The translations under genes and the position numbers were made by a program. The notes under the pieces were generated by a model that was given only the letters and a program-made list of their open reading frames with translations, was not told the origin of the DNA and made no database searches. From Phyllobacterium sp. OV277 (GTDB lineage: Bacteria; Pseudomonadota; Alphaproteobacteria; Rhizobiales; Rhizobiaceae), in assembly GCF_900104355.1 (NCBI RefSeq), contig NZ_FNIY01000009.1, positions 1 to 64,000 on the forward strand: a stretch of 64,000 bases of DNA, in the 5' to 3' direction. Position 1 is the stretch's first letter; the number at the start of each line of letters is the position of its first letter. Of this stretch, positions 1 to 8,881 are shown in pieces.

Positions 1-95
1 CCCGCAATCGTGGTGACGATTGCTCCCGAACTTACAAGAGCCGCTGAAATGGCGAGCGCCGACGCTGCACCAACGAATTTTGAACTTGCCGCCAT
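1..95 (-). CDS. bamA: BamA outer membrane assembly factor, N-terminal fragment
   Basis: Only the first 31 codons are in the window; the gene runs off the left edge. The reading from the ATG at 95 is a typical signal peptide: a short polar start with one Lys, then a hydrophobic Ala/Ser/Leu/Val-rich stretch ending near small residues. The domains of BamA are not visible. The assignment rests on position: in Hyphomicrobiales the gene downstream of rseP is regularly bamA (YaeT/Omp85), the beta-barrel insertase of the outer membrane. Another exported protein cannot be excluded from this fragment alone. Confidence 0.6.
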   Translation of the reverse strand, partial: MAASSKFVGAASALAISAALVSSGAIVTTIA

Positions 96-206
96 AGGCC
101 TACTAAACCTTTGTTTCTCGTTGTCCCCGGGCGAGATCCCGGACTAAGCACTTACTCGCACACCGTCATAGCCGGTTTTTACATACACGCAAGGCTTACG
201 GTTAAA

Positions 207-272
207 ATCTGTTTACTTCACACGAAAGCGTGGCATCCATGCCACGCCATTCACCGCTTATAGTAAACAGAT
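207..272. promoter_or_regulatory. Nested inverted repeat between rseP and bamA
   Basis: A 10-base arm at 207-216 (ATCTGTTTAC) is exactly complementary to 263-272 (GTAAACAGAT). Enclosed is a second perfect hairpin at 228-247 with 9-bp arms and a 2-base loop. Neither strand has a clear T-run after it, so it is not a standard intrinsic terminator. In the rseP-bamA transcript it could affect RNA processing or expression of the downstream gene, or the outer arms could bind a dimeric protein. Confidence 0.5.
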
Positions 273-324
273 CATGACGCTTTTCCAGCCCACGCCTGTA
301 ATTTTCACTAATGTTTAATTTTCG

Positions 325-1464
325 TCACCGACAGGCGAAAAGATCATTAAACACAACAAATCCCATAAATCCGAGCACCAAAAGGAAGCCTGCACGGAAA
401 AACAGCTCCTGAACAGCGGGTTTTACCGGCCTTCTGATGACAGCTTCAACCGCATAAAAGATCAAATGTCCCCCATCGAGCGGTGGCAAAGGGAAAAGAT
501 TGAGCAAACCAATGCCGATCGACAGCATCGCGGTCAGCTGAATCAGCCAATCAACCCCCTGACTGGCCGCCTGCCCTGCCATTGTGGCAATTTTCACAGG
601 TCCACCGAGCTGGCACTTATCTTCACGGCCTGCAAAGAAACGACCGAAGAACTGGCCGGTGCGGGCAATAATGAAACCGCTCTCACGCACAGCCTGACCG
701 ACTGATTCGATTGGGTTATAGGTAATGCGGCGGAAATTACCGAGTTCCTGATTGTTCACGACACCGATAACGGCCACTTTCACCGTGTTGCCCAAGGCGT
801 CTTTTTGTTCTGCAAGTTCCGGTGTTGCTGTCAGGTTCACTTCCTGCCCGTTGCGTTCCACAACAAATTTCAGAGAATCGCCTGCCCGTGCAGAAACATG
901 ACGCTGTACGTCGGCAAAAGTTTGAACCTTGTCGCCATCCACACTGATAAAGCGATCGCCAGGCTGAAATCCCGCCACGGCGGCGGGGCCACCCGGACGC
1001 ACTTCAGCGACCATGGGATCTGCAACCATGCGACCATAGAGAGCGAAAAAGACGGAAAAGATTGCAACGGTCAGGAGAATATTGAAAGCAGGTCCGGCAA
1101 AGACAGTTGCCGCGCGCTTCCAGACCGGCTGGGTATGAAAGGCAACTGCCCGCTCTTCGGCGCTCATGTTTTGTGTCGCAGCGACCGGTGAACTCGCAAC
1201 GCTCTCGTCACCAGCAAACTTGACATAACCGCCCAGGGGGATCGCCGACAGTTTCCAGCGCGTGCCGCTGCGGTCATTGAAGCCGAACAGTTCCGGGCCA
1301 AAACCAATGGAAAAGGCTTTCACGCCGATGCCGCACCAACGCCCGACGAGATAGTGTCCCATCTCGTGAACGAAGACCACAACCGTTAGTACAATCAGAA
1401 AGGGTAAAATCGTACCAATAAGCAAACTGTGCGTGCCGAAAAGATAGCTCAGCATATCCGTCAA
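325..1464 (-). CDS. rseP: RseP-type site-2 zinc metalloprotease
   Basis: Intramembrane zinc protease that cleaves membrane-bound substrates such as anti-sigma factors after a first periplasmic cut (MmpA/RseP family). The zinc motif HEMGH is at residues 33-37 in the first membrane segment. A periplasmic PDZ domain lies around residues 140-215 and the third metal ligand is in the NLFPLPPLDGG stretch near residue 330. The length of 379 aa is normal. A TTG at 1464 has GGAGG five bases upstream; an ATG at 1455 is the alternative start. It is the penultimate gene of the rpsB-to-bamA cluster. Confidence 0.95.
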   Translation of the reverse strand: MTDMLSYLFGTHSLLIGTILPFLIVLTVVVFVHEMGHYLVGRWCGIGVKAFSIGFGPELFGFNDRSGTRWKLSAIPLGGYVKFAGDESVASSPVAATQNMSAEERAVAFHTQPVWKRAATVFAGPAFNILLTVAIFSVFFALYGRMVADPMVAEVRPGGPAAVAGFQPGDRFISVDGDKVQTFADVQRHVSARAGDSLKFVVERNGQEVNLTATPELAEQKDALGNTVKVAVIGVVNNQELGNFRRITYNPIESVGQAVRESGFIIARTGQFFGRFFAGREDKCQLGGPVKIATMAGQAASQGVDWLIQLTAMLSIGIGLLNLFPLPPLDGGHLIFYAVEAVIRRPVKPAVQELFFRAGFLLVLGFMGFVVFNDLFACR

Positions 1465-1516
1465 AATGTCCTCCGGGCCTCGCCCAACCCATCAGAGGGT
1501 GACCGGGTTTGGCCTG

Positions 1517-2368
1517 CTAGAAAAGAATATCGTAAGGCGTTTCCGGTTTCACCAGAATTGCCCCGATGAGGTACAGCAATGCCGCAGCCGCCACAAGTCC
1601 ATCCACCCGGTCCATCACGCCACCGTGACCGGGAATCATCTGGCCCGAATCCTTCACACCAAATTTGCGTTTGACCCATGATTCGCCGAGATCACCGATT
1701 TGAGCTGTTACCGACAGCACAAAAGCGATGAGCGGAATGGGAACACCGCCAGCCGGTGTTATAAATGCCGCGCAAGCCACACCGGCTGCAATGCCGGCTG
1801 CGGCACCGCCGATGGCCCCTGCCCATGTCTTGTTGGGTGAAAAGCGCGGCGCAAGCTTTGGGCCACCGAGCGCGCGCCCGTTGAAATAGGCAAAAATGTC
1901 AGTCGACCAGACAACGGCAAAGAGGAACAGAATGGCTGCAAACCCATCGCCCGTGTCGCCGCGCACGAAGGTCAGGGCTATGGACGGAAATCCCGCATAG
2001 AGCAGTCCTGTAGCCGCCCAGATGCCGTATTGCCTGCCGCCGAGGATAGCCACCAGAGCCGATCCGGCCAGCAAGACGGCAATGATCAGCAAGCCATTGT
2101 GCGACAGCATCAGCATACCAAGCACGATGATGAGACAGACCCAGGAAACGCTGCGGGTCAGAGCATTTGAACGTGGTTCCGTAATGGCATGCCATTCATA
2201 AAGAACGCCGAGCCCGATAGCGCAGGCCATCAGCGTGAACGGCAAGCCGCCAACCCATGTCAGCGCAACCGCAATCGCGATCAGAATAATCGCACTGAAC
2301 GTGCGCTTGTACAGATTGGAAAAACGGCCGGGGCCCTTATCCGGTGCAGATGCCCCCGAAGCCGTCAC
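1517..2368 (-). CDS. cdsA: Phosphatidate cytidylyltransferase
   Basis: Makes CDP-diacylglycerol from phosphatidic acid and CTP, the branch point for phospholipids, in the inner membrane. The 283-aa protein has about eight hydrophobic segments. The family signature is near the C-terminus, with [10 protein letters not shown] followed by [11 protein letters not shown], including the metal-binding Asp residues. The start is a GTG at 2368 whose sequence overlaps the TGA of uppS (GTGA), so translation is probably coupled. Downstream is rseP, with a gap of about 50 bases. Confidence 0.96.
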   Translation of the reverse strand: MTASGASAPDKGPGRFSNLYKRTFSAIILIAIAVALTWVGGLPFTLMACAIGLGVLYEWHAITEPRSNALTRSVSWVCLIIVLGMLMLSHNGLLIIAVLLAGSALVAILGGRQYGIWAATGLLYAGFPSIALTFVRGDTGDGFAAILFLFAVVWSTDIFAYFNGRALGGPKLAPRFSPNKTWAGAIGGAAAGIAAGVACAAFITPAGGVPIPLIAFVLSVTAQIGDLGESWVKRKFGVKDSGQMIPGHGGVMDRVDGLVAAAALLYLIGAILVKPETPYDILF

Positions 2369-3084
2369 AGGGCGATTTCCTGCTGATTGACCCCGCCAAA
2401 GCGCCGTTCGCGCATATGAAATGTCTCAATCGCCTCTGCCAGATGCGTCGAGCGGAAATCCGGCCAGTAGCACGGCAGGAACATAAATTCCGAATAGGCC
2501 GCCTGCCACAGCAGGAAATTGGAAAGGCGCATCTCGCCGCTGGTGCGGATGATCAGGTCAGGATCGGGGATATCCGATGTATCCAGCCGCGCCGCAATGG
2601 CTTCAGCAGTGACATCCGCCTGCGCCAAGGTGCCTGAGGCAACTTCAGCGACGATTTTCTGCACTGCCCGCGTGATTTCGTTGCGTGAACCGTAATTGAA
2701 AGCGATGACAAGGGTTAGCGCGGTGTTCTTCTCGGTCAGGGTCTCGGCTTCACCAAGCAGACCGCGAATATCCTTGGCCAAGCCCTCGCGCTCGCCAATG
2801 ACGCGCACACGCACATTTTCACGGTGGAGATCGGCCAGATCGCGGCGGATGAACAGCTTGAGCAATCCCATCAGATCCGAGACTTCGGAGCGCGGGCGCG
2901 ACCAGTTCTCCGAGGAGAATGCAAACAGGGTCAAAAACGGAATGCCCATTTTTCCGGCAGCGCGAATGGTTTCACGCAAAGCCTCCACACCGGCCTTGTG
3001 TCCGGCCGCGCGCGGCAGACCGCGTGCCTTTGCCCAACGGCCATTTCCATCCATGATGATGGCAATGTGGCTCGGATTGGACAT
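2365..3084 (-). CDS. uppS: Isoprenyl (undecaprenyl) diphosphate synthase
   Basis: Cytosolic cis-prenyltransferase that extends farnesyl diphosphate to the C55 lipid carrier used for peptidoglycan and polysaccharide synthesis. The signature MDGNGRWAK starts at residue 11, with the catalytic Asp at residue 12. The C-terminal part holds the [16 protein letters not shown] motif. I chose the ATG at 3084, which lies nine bases after GGAGG; a TTG at 3093 sits too close to that site. The protein is 239 aa, the usual size. Its stop overlaps the start of cdsA. Confidence 0.96.
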   Translation of the reverse strand: MSNPSHIAIIMDGNGRWAKARGLPRAAGHKAGVEALRETIRAAGKMGIPFLTLFAFSSENWSRPRSEVSDLMGLLKLFIRRDLADLHRENVRVRVIGEREGLAKDIRGLLGEAETLTEKNTALTLVIAFNYGSRNEITRAVQKIVAEVASGTLAQADVTAEAIAARLDTSDIPDPDLIIRTSGEMRLSNFLLWQAAYSEFMFLPCYWPDFRSTHLAEAIETFHMRERRFGGVNQQEIAL

Positions 3085-3123
3085 GACACTCAACCTCCGG
3101 TGGTATTAAAGGGCGAAAGCGAC

Positions 3124-3684
3124 CTAAACCTGCATGATTTCCGCTTGCTTGACGGCAACGACCTTATCCATCTCGGTAATTGTCTCATCCGTCAGTTTTT
3201 GTACTTTTTCGGAGAGAACCCGGTTGTCGTCCTGGCTGATTGCGCCGTCCTTTTCGAGCTTTTTCAGCTCATCCATACCATCACGGCGGACATGACGTGC
3301 GGCAACCTTTGCCTGCTCGACATATTGATGGGCAATTTTCACCAGTTCCTTGCGGCGCTGTTCGTTAAGCTCAGGCAAGGGAATGCGCAGATTATTGCCG
3401 TCCGTGATCGGATTAAGACCAAGGCCGGATTCGCGAATAGCGCGTTCGACCTTGCCGACCATCGACTTGTCCCAGACCGATACGGCGAGCATGCGGGATT
3501 CAGGCACGGTGATATTGGCGACCTGATTGAGCGGCATATTCGAGCCATAGGCTTCCACAGTGATGGGTTCAAGCAGACTTGCCGACGCACGCCCGGTGCG
3601 CAGACCATTAAGGTCATGTTTCAATGCCTGCACAGCACCGTCCATACGGCGCTTCAGATCATTCAAATCGAGTGCATCACTCAT
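3124..3684 (-). CDS. frr: Ribosome recycling factor
   Basis: Splits the post-termination ribosome together with EF-G. From the ATG at 3684 the protein is 186 aa, the standard length. The start is supported by AGGAG eight bases upstream; a GTG two codons earlier is too near the Shine-Dalgarno sequence. The hallmarks visible are the N-terminal LKRRMDGAV helix, LRTGRAS near residue 30, and the Glu/Lys-rich helical C-terminal half. It lies between pyrH and uppS, as in other Hyphomicrobiales. Confidence 0.97.
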   Translation of the reverse strand: MSDALDLNDLKRRMDGAVQALKHDLNGLRTGRASASLLEPITVEAYGSNMPLNQVANITVPESRMLAVSVWDKSMVGKVERAIRESGLGLNPITDGNNLRIPLPELNEQRRKELVKIAHQYVEQAKVAARHVRRDGMDELKKLEKDGAISQDDNRVLSEKVQKLTDETITEMDKVVAVKQAEIMQV

Positions 3685-3753
3685 GTTCACTGCTCCTATA
3701 TTCTTTCTGCTCGTCTGGCCGGTATTCCGGTCAGCCTGTGCCAGAATGATTGA

Positions 3754-4476
3754 TCAATCGTCGGATACGATTGTCGCCCGCCCTCTGCCCTGCAGAATTT
3801 CGGCAAAACCACCCTTTTCGTGGATGGAATAGACAATTATTGGGATATTGTTCTCGCGCGCAAGGGCTACTGCCGTTGTATCCATAACAGTAAGCCCGCG
3901 ATCGAGCATCTCCTTGTGGGTAAGTCGGTCAAAGCGCACTGCATCGGGGTCTTTTTTGGGATCGGCGGTGTAAACGCCATCAACCTGGGTGCCCTTGAAC
4001 AGGGCATCAGCCCCAACTTCGGCAGCGCGCAGGGCTGCAGCCGAATCTGTCGTGAAGAATGGATTGCCCGTGCCGCCTGCGAAAATAACCACTTTCCCCA
4101 TGTCCATATAGGCTGTCGCCTGTCTCTGGGAGAAAGTTTCGCACAATTCAGGCATGGCGATGGCGGAAAGAACGACCGTATCGATACCGATCTTGACCAG
4201 AGAGGTCCGCAAGGCCAGTGAATTGATCACTGTAGCCAGCATGCCCATATGGTCGCCGGTAACCCGGTCGCCGCCTTTGGAAGCGACAGCAACACCGCGG
4301 AAAATGTTACCGCCGCCGATAACAACGCCAACTTCGACGCCCAGAGCCCGCGCTTCAGCAATATCACTGGCAATACGGTCGGCAACCGCAACATCGATAC
4401 CAAAACCCTGATCGCCCATCAGGGCTTCACCGGAGGCTTTCAGCAGAACGCGTTTATAGACAGCCGTACCAACCAT
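3754..4476 (-). CDS. pyrH: UMP kinase
   Basis: Phosphorylates UMP to UDP in pyrimidine nucleotide synthesis; bacterial type of the amino acid kinase fold. The N-terminal KRVLLKASGEAL motif, the GGGNIFRG nucleotide loop near residue 60 and a TGNPFFTTDSAAALRA segment in the C-terminal half are all present. I take the ATG at 4476, directly preceded by GGGAGG, which gives 240 aa. An in-frame start at 4500 would add eight residues of unrelated sequence. It is separated from tsf by a stem-loop. Confidence 0.97.
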   Translation of the reverse strand: MVGTAVYKRVLLKASGEALMGDQGFGIDVAVADRIASDIAEARALGVEVGVVIGGGNIFRGVAVASKGGDRVTGDHMGMLATVINSLALRTSLVKIGIDTVVLSAIAMPELCETFSQRQATAYMDMGKVVIFAGGTGNPFFTTDSAAALRAAEVGADALFKGTQVDGVYTADPKKDPDAVRFDRLTHKEMLDRGLTVMDTTAVALARENNIPIIVYSIHEKGGFAEILQGRGRATIVSDD

Positions 4477-4528
4477 AAGACCTCCCGTAGAGTCGTGCAT
4501 TTCAGATATTCGAAGCCCGGATACACCA

Positions 4529-4556
4529 AGGGCACCGCGTTGTCACGCGGTGCCCT
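4529..4556 (-). promoter_or_regulatory. Stem-loop between tsf and pyrH
   Basis: A perfect 11-bp stem (4529-4539 with 4546-4556) closes a six-base loop in the 101-base gap between tsf and pyrH. On the minus strand the stem is followed by TTGGTGT rather than a T-run, so read-through into pyrH is likely. It may be a weak attenuator, a pause site or an RNA processing site that sets rpsB-tsf output apart from pyrH-frr. Confidence 0.45.
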
Positions 4557-4577
4557 CTGATTTCATCAGTTGTGAAA

Positions 4578-5501
4578 TTACTTCTTCACAGCTGCTGCAA
4601 CTTCGGCTGCGAAATCGGTGGCTTCCTTCTCGATGCCCTCGCCCAGAGCAAAACGGACAAATGCCGTGATCTTGGCTGGTGCGCCGATTGCCTTTTCCGC
4701 ATCCTTGAGCGCGGCTTCAACAGTCAGGTCAGGATTGATAACGAAAGCCTGCGACAGAAGAACAACCTCTTCGTAGAACTTGCGCAGACGACCTTCGACC
4801 ATCTTTTGGATGATGTTTTCTGGCTTGCCGGACTGGCGGGCTGATTCTGTGAACACAGCCTTTTCACGCTCAACAGCAGCCGGATCGACTTCAGCCGCAG
4901 TCAGGGCCAGCGGGTTGGTTGCAGCCACGTGCATGGCAACCTGACGGCCAAATGCGTTTGCAGCATCTGCGTTCCCTGATGTTTCGATAGCCACCAGAAC
5001 GCCGAGCTTGCCGAGACCATCGGAAACACCGTTATGGATATAGGTAGCCACAACGCCTTCATTGACGCTGAGCGCTGCCGAACGGCGGAACGACAGGTTT
5101 TCACCGATCGTGCCAACCGCATCCTTGATGGTGTCGACAACGGACTTGCCTGTCGACGGATAAGTTGCAGCGGCAACAGTTGCCGTCACGCCGTCAGTGC
5201 CAAGCGCAACGTTAGCAACATTGCGAACGATATCCTGGAACGCGTCGTTGCGGGCAACGAAGTCCGTCTCGGAGTTGACTTCAACAACAACCGACTTCTT
5301 GCCGTTCGTTGCAACGCCAACCAGACCTTCAGCAGCCGTACGGCCAGCCTTCTTGTCTGCCTTCGAAATACCCTTGGCACGCAGCCAGTCAACAGCAGCT
5401 TCCATGTCGCCATTGGTTTCAGTCAGGGCTGTCTTGCAGTCCATCATGCCAGCGCCGCTGATTTCGCGGAGTTCTTTTACCTGTGATGCAGAAATGCTCA
5501 T
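4578..5501 (-). CDS. tsf: Translation elongation factor Ts
   Basis: Guanine nucleotide exchange factor for EF-Tu. The N-terminal UBA-like domain [20 protein letters not shown] and the conserved TDFVARND motif near residue 80 are clear. The ATG at 5501 starts exactly at the conserved N-terminus (MSISASQVK) and follows an AGAGG sequence. An upstream in-frame ATG at 5552 adds 17 unrelated residues and is rejected. The protein has 307 aa, normal for the family. It follows rpsB on the same strand. Confidence 0.97.
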   Translation of the reverse strand: MSISASQVKELREISGAGMMDCKTALTETNGDMEAAVDWLRAKGISKADKKAGRTAAEGLVGVATNGKKSVVVEVNSETDFVARNDAFQDIVRNVANVALGTDGVTATVAAATYPSTGKSVVDTIKDAVGTIGENLSFRRSAALSVNEGVVATYIHNGVSDGLGKLGVLVAIETSGNADAANAFGRQVAMHVAATNPLALTAAEVDPAAVEREKAVFTESARQSGKPENIIQKMVEGRLRKFYEEVVLLSQAFVINPDLTVEAALKDAEKAIGAPAKITAFVRFALGEGIEKEATDFAAEVAAAVKK

Positions 5502-5618
5502 TGTGTCGCCTCTTCTCAAAGCGAAGGCATACTGGAGAAACCAGCATGCCAACTTTGCGGCGCGTCATGCGCCAATATAATTGTTTTTAGTCACCCGTTA
5601 CGACGGGTATATGAAGCC

Positions 5619-6413
5619 TCAAGCGGAGGCTTCACCGTCCTGTGCAGGAGCCTGTGCTGGCTCTTCGAGTGCTGGCTCAACAGGAGCTTCTTCCTGAGCG
5701 CCGACATCGATGCCCATCGAGCCCTGCTGACGCAGAATGCCGTCGAGTGCAGCCTTGGCAACCAGATCGCAATAAAGCGAAATAGCGCGCGACGCATCAT
5801 CATTGCCAGGGATCGGGAAATCGATCTGGTCTGGATCGCAGTTGGAATCGATAACAGCAACAACCGGAATACCAAGACGCTTGGCTTCCTGAATCGCAAT
5901 CGCTTCCTTGTTGGTGTCAACGATGAAGATCAGATCCGGGATCGAACCCATGTTCTTGATACCGCCGAGAGCGCGGTTGAGTTTTTCGCGTTCACGATCA
6001 AGGTTCAGGCGTTCCTTCTTGGTGAAGCCCTGTGCATCGCCAGAAAGAAGTTCGTCCAGCTTGCGCAGACGCTGAATGGAATTCGAAATCGTCTTCCAGT
6101 TGGTCATCATACCGCCGAGCCAGCGGGCATTGACGTAATACTGAGCCGAACGGGTTGCCGCATCGGCAATGATATCGGAAGCCTGACGCTTGGTGCCGAC
6201 GAACAGAACGCGGCCGCCACGGGCTACGGTGTCGGAAACCTTCTGCAGCGCGCGGTGAAGCAGCGGAACAGTCTGGGCCAGATCGAGAATATGAATGTTG
6301 TTGCGGTCACCATAAATGTATGGTGCCATTTTCGGGTTCCAGCGATGTGTCTGGTGGCCGAAGTGAACGCCAGCTTCAAGGAGCTGACGCATGCTGAAAT
6401 CAGGCAATGCCAT
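5619..6413 (-). CDS. rpsB: 30S ribosomal protein S2
   Basis: Structural protein of the small ribosomal subunit. It begins with the typical [20 protein letters not shown] and contains [10 protein letters not shown] and the WLGGMMTNW segment. The C-terminus carries an Ala/Glu/Pro/Gln-rich tail of about 30 residues ([18 protein letters not shown]), a common addition in alphaproteobacteria. The gene opens the minus-strand operon. Its leader at 6414-6500 contains two hairpins that could serve in autoregulation. Confidence 0.98.
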   Translation of the reverse strand: MALPDFSMRQLLEAGVHFGHQTHRWNPKMAPYIYGDRNNIHILDLAQTVPLLHRALQKVSDTVARGGRVLFVGTKRQASDIIADAATRSAQYYVNARWLGGMMTNWKTISNSIQRLRKLDELLSGDAQGFTKKERLNLDREREKLNRALGGIKNMGSIPDLIFIVDTNKEAIAIQEAKRLGIPVVAVIDSNCDPDQIDFPIPGNDDASRAISLYCDLVAKAALDGILRQQGSMGIDVGAQEEAPVEPALEEPAQAPAQDGEASA

Positions 6414-6454
6414 CTCTTAGTTTTCCTTTTCCGGTTTAACCTCCACAGGAAAGA

Positions 6455-6500
6455 GGCGGGAGACCCGCCACCGGAGGCCATATCGGATTTCTCCCGATAT
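6455..6500 (-). promoter_or_regulatory. rpsB leader with two hairpins
   Basis: Two perfect hairpins lie just upstream of rpsB. One is at 6455-6469, a 6-bp GC stem with loop AGA on the plus strand. The other is at 6480-6500, a 7-bp stem with ATATCGG arms. In enterobacteria S2 represses its own operon through the rpsB leader. A similar role here is an inference from position; I do not recognise a specific RNA family. Confidence 0.4.
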
Positions 6501-6662
6501 CAACCCAAATCCCGTGTGTGGAATGAAGCGGCTGTTAATCGATATTCCCGGCAAACGCAAGAGCAAGCGCGAGAAAAGGCGATTTTAGCCGCTTTAGGCA
6601 CTGCTGTCATGGCTTACGACTATGGTTCAATATTCAATCTCGGGATTGTTCGTTATTCTCTT

Positions 6663-7046
6663 ATGGACCATGGCCAAGGAGATTCTCTGATCAAACCAAT
6701 CAAATGTGAAGGCTTTTCGAATATCTGGGACACTTTGGAATCCAATCCTCGAGAAGTTGCCAGCATGTCCATGCGATCCAGTTTACTCGTAGCGATTGAG
6801 CAAGAGGTAAGGAGCTGGAAACGAACGCAAGCCGCAGCAGCATCGCGTCGGGGAATAACACAACCTTGCCTGAATCAGCTTTTGTGAGGCCCGCATGATT
6901 TTTTGCGAGGACGGATCACTCACTTCAGTTCGGATACGCTTGTCAATATCGCAACCGAAGCCGGACTTTCAGTCCGGCTCGATATCAGCGGTTGTTGGGG
7001 AGTAGGTTGCACGAATGTGGTGCGTGGTTCGACAAGCTCACCATGA
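6663..7046 (+). pseudogene. Broken XRE-family (HigA-like, HTH_37) antitoxin gene
   Basis: The reading from about 6663 contains NIWDTLE, a helix-rich stretch, and the helix-turn-helix segment TQAAAASRRGITQP. This pattern is typical of small XRE antitoxin-type regulators that start with a WD-LE motif. The expected continuation after LNQLL is interrupted by an in-frame TGA at 6885-6887. The same frame then resumes the family C-terminus at 6906 with RGRITHF, DTLVNIATEAGL and SVRLDI. A 21-base partial duplication explains the break: TTTTGTGAGG at 6880 repeats TTTTGCGAGG at 6901, and CGA has become TGA in the first copy. The natural end is lost in a type A repeat starting near 7017. Base composition is lower in GC than the neighbours. 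No cognate toxin gene is visible. Confidence 0.6.
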
Positions 7047-7190
7047 GGGAGAGTGAGGATGCAATGATAATCGCAGAGGTTGAATTGCAGAGATTGAATC
7101 GCAAAGATTGCGGTTTAAAGGGTGCAGAACTTGACTCCCTTTCATCACCTCTCTCCCTCATGGTGAGCTTGTCGAACCACGAACCATGCA
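7017..7190. repeat. Type A palindromic repeat, copy 1
   Basis: Long inverted repeat. The left arm at 7021-7053 contains GTGGTTCGACAAGCTCACCA and the right arm at 7151-7186 is its complement. The roughly 95-base interior includes GATGCAATGATAATCGC, which recurs in the other copies. Copies are at 26189-26370, 42446-42599 and, partly, 35125-35220 and 51408-51670. It has no coding capacity and lies in the gap between the broken XRE gene and the 3' end of eipB. Confidence 0.85.
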
Positions 7191-7216
7191 CAACGCACAA
7201 CGCATCGGCGGTGCTC

Positions 7217-7410
7217 ACCCCCCTCTGCCCTGTCGGGCATCTCCCCCACAAGGGGGGAGATCAGCCTTCAATACCATCTTGCACAATCTGAAACTGTTCC
7301 GGTTGTGCAAAGGCGTTCATGCCAAGGTGATCTCCCCCCTTGTGGGGGGGCCGAAGGACGGGCGAGACCCGTTGCTCGCCCCGGTAGTCCGACAGGACAG
7401 AGGGGGTGAT
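7217..7410. repeat. Type B palindromic repeat, copy 1
   Basis: Second repeat family. The arms carry TCTGCCCTGTCGGGCATCTC and CCCCCACAAGGGGGGAGATC, mirrored at the right end around 7329-7410. The interior contains TTGCACAA and TTGTGCAAAGGCGTTCATGCC. The other copy is at 47431-47594. In this copy the right arm holds an extra segment at about 7350-7390 (GGACGGGCGAGACCCG region). It sits 26 bases after type A copy 1 and downstream of eipB. Confidence 0.85.
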
Positions 7411-7469
7411 TGCATCTCCAACATTGCAGTTGCAGAACGTATCTCCCCATCACCAAAGCAGCGTAGTTC

Positions 7470-8294
7470 TTATTTCGTACATTTCGGTGCGTCGAAAAGC
7501 TCAAGATTGACGAGTTTTCCGGTCATGGAGAAATCGCCGTAGTCCATCTTGAGGTCGCGGGTGACGCCATTACGATAGAGTTTGAAATTGATGCGGTAGC
7601 TTGGAAGGCCCTCGGATTTGTCTGAATCATCGAAGTAAGCGATGGACACCGGCCAGGTGTTTTCCTTCTCAAGCGGTCCCATCTTCTTCGTTTCGTCATC
7701 CGGATCGCTCGTGGCTGGCTTGCCGATGACCACCGTTGTTGCCATCACCTTGTCGGCATCCTCCGAACCATCAAACAGTTTGGTCTGGTAGAACACGTCT
7801 CCGGCAATCGCCTTCCCGATCAGTTCCTGCATGTGGCGCGTGGGAAACTGCGACAGTTCCAGATTTTCCTTGCTCGCATCGGGCTTGGTCAGGGAAATTT
7901 CCGTCTTGTCTTTTGCCAATAGCGCATCGCCGCGCACTTCCTTGGTCAGGCTCTGGTCGACAAACGTCTTGTTGACGAAACGAAATTTCGCCCCATCACC
8001 CGACTCAAAAGTTGTGGTCTGCTGATCGGTCACACGCTGCGGCTGCTCTTCCATGTCAACGCGCGTCACAAAGCGAAAATTTGTCGTGTAACCTTCACAA
8101 TCCGAACCATTGAACTCGTATACCATGCGGCCTGTTAGCCCCGTGATACCACTGCTTTCCTGCGCATTATCAAGCTTGAGATCATAGATGGCGCGGTGTG
8201 GTACGAGAGTCGCTGTTCCAGCAGCAAGGGCCATGGATGATCCGGAAAGACCGAGGGCGCTCATGCTGAAAACGAGGACGGGGAATAGACGCAT
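7470..8294 (-). CDS. eipB: EipB-family periplasmic envelope integrity protein (DUF1849)
   Basis: Secreted protein of the DUF1849/EipB family, which in Brucella folds as a beta-spiral in the periplasm and supports cell envelope integrity. From the ATG at 8294 (GGAGAAT upstream) it has 274 aa, with a signal peptide MRLFPVLVFSMSALG and a cleavage region near ALAAG. The family features LVPHRAIYDLKL, GRMVYEFNG and two Cys residues, one in GSDCEGY and one in DAPKCTK near the C-terminus, are present; these Cys form a disulfide in the Brucella protein. An upstream in-frame start at 8381 would hide the signal peptide and is rejected. Confidence 0.9.
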   Translation of the reverse strand: MRLFPVLVFSMSALGLSGSSMALAAGTATLVPHRAIYDLKLDNAQESSGITGLTGRMVYEFNGSDCEGYTTNFRFVTRVDMEEQPQRVTDQQTTTFESGDGAKFRFVNKTFVDQSLTKEVRGDALLAKDKTEISLTKPDASKENLELSQFPTRHMQELIGKAIAGDVFYQTKLFDGSEDADKVMATTVVIGKPATSDPDDETKKMGPLEKENTWPVSIAYFDDSDKSEGLPSYRINFKLYRNGVTRDLKMDYGDFSMTGKLVNLELFDAPKCTK

Positions 8295-8414
8295 TGACAA
8301 GATTCTCCAGTTTTCGAATGTGCATATTAAAAAAACTCTTGGCGGAAGCGAGGCAAAAATCGCAACTTCATTCACAATCAATTGCGATTCCGCAACATAA
8401 GGATAGGAAATCCC

Positions 8415-8879
8415 ATGAGCAGCACCATCGACAGCCGTCTAAACGAGCTTGGCATCACCCTCCCCGTCGCCGCGGCACCGGCAGCCAATTATGTCCCGTT
8501 TGCACAAAGCGGCTCCTGGCTTCTGACATCAGGACAGTTGCCACTGGCAGGCGGTAAACTCATTCACACGGGTTTGCTGGGTGCTGATCTTACGCTTGCA
8601 CAGGGTCAGGAAGCGGCAAAAGCCTGTGCCATCAACATTCTCGCACAGGCAAAGGCAGCGCTTGGCGATCTGGAAAAGATCGAGAAAGTTGTAAAGATCA
8701 CTGTATTCGTGGCCTCATCTGCCAATTTCACCGAACAGCATCTCGTCGCCAATGGCGCTTCCGATCTGCTGGTTGCCGTACTCGGGGATAAGGGCCGTCA
8801 CGCGCGCTCAGCTGTTGGCACTGCCGTTCTACCACTCAATGCGCCTGTGGAAATCGAAGCCATTATCGAGGTTCGCTGA
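8415..8879 (+). CDS. RidA/YjgF family protein
   Basis: Member of the RidA superfamily, whose best known activity is hydrolysis of reactive enamine/imine intermediates from PLP enzymes. From the ATG at 8415, after AGGATAGGAAA, it has 154 aa. Typical parts are WLLTSGQLPL near residue 35, NILAQAKAALGDLEKIEKVVKITVF in mid protein and APVEIEAIIEV at the end. At about 154 aa it belongs to the longer variant (COG0251-like, about 150 aa) rather than classical 128-aa RidA, so the exact substrate is unknown. The stop is two bases before the next gene, suggesting an operon. Confidence 0.9.
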   Translation: MSSTIDSRLNELGITLPVAAAPAANYVPFAQSGSWLLTSGQLPLAGGKLIHTGLLGADLTLAQGQEAAKACAINILAQAKAALGDLEKIEKVVKITVFVASSANFTEQHLVANGASDLLVAVLGDKGRHARSAVGTAVLPLNAPVEIEAIIEVR

Positions 8880-8881
8880 TT

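Noticed and set aside
6255-6662. N-terminal part of a 210-codon plus-strand frame
   Set aside because: It is antisense to rpsB and its leader; only the part from about 6663 matches an XRE protein, so the longer frame is not a gene.
7217-7410. Possible CRISPR or tandem repeat array
   Set aside because: The repeats are two inverted arms with a unique interior, not regularly spaced direct repeats; no cas genes are in the window.
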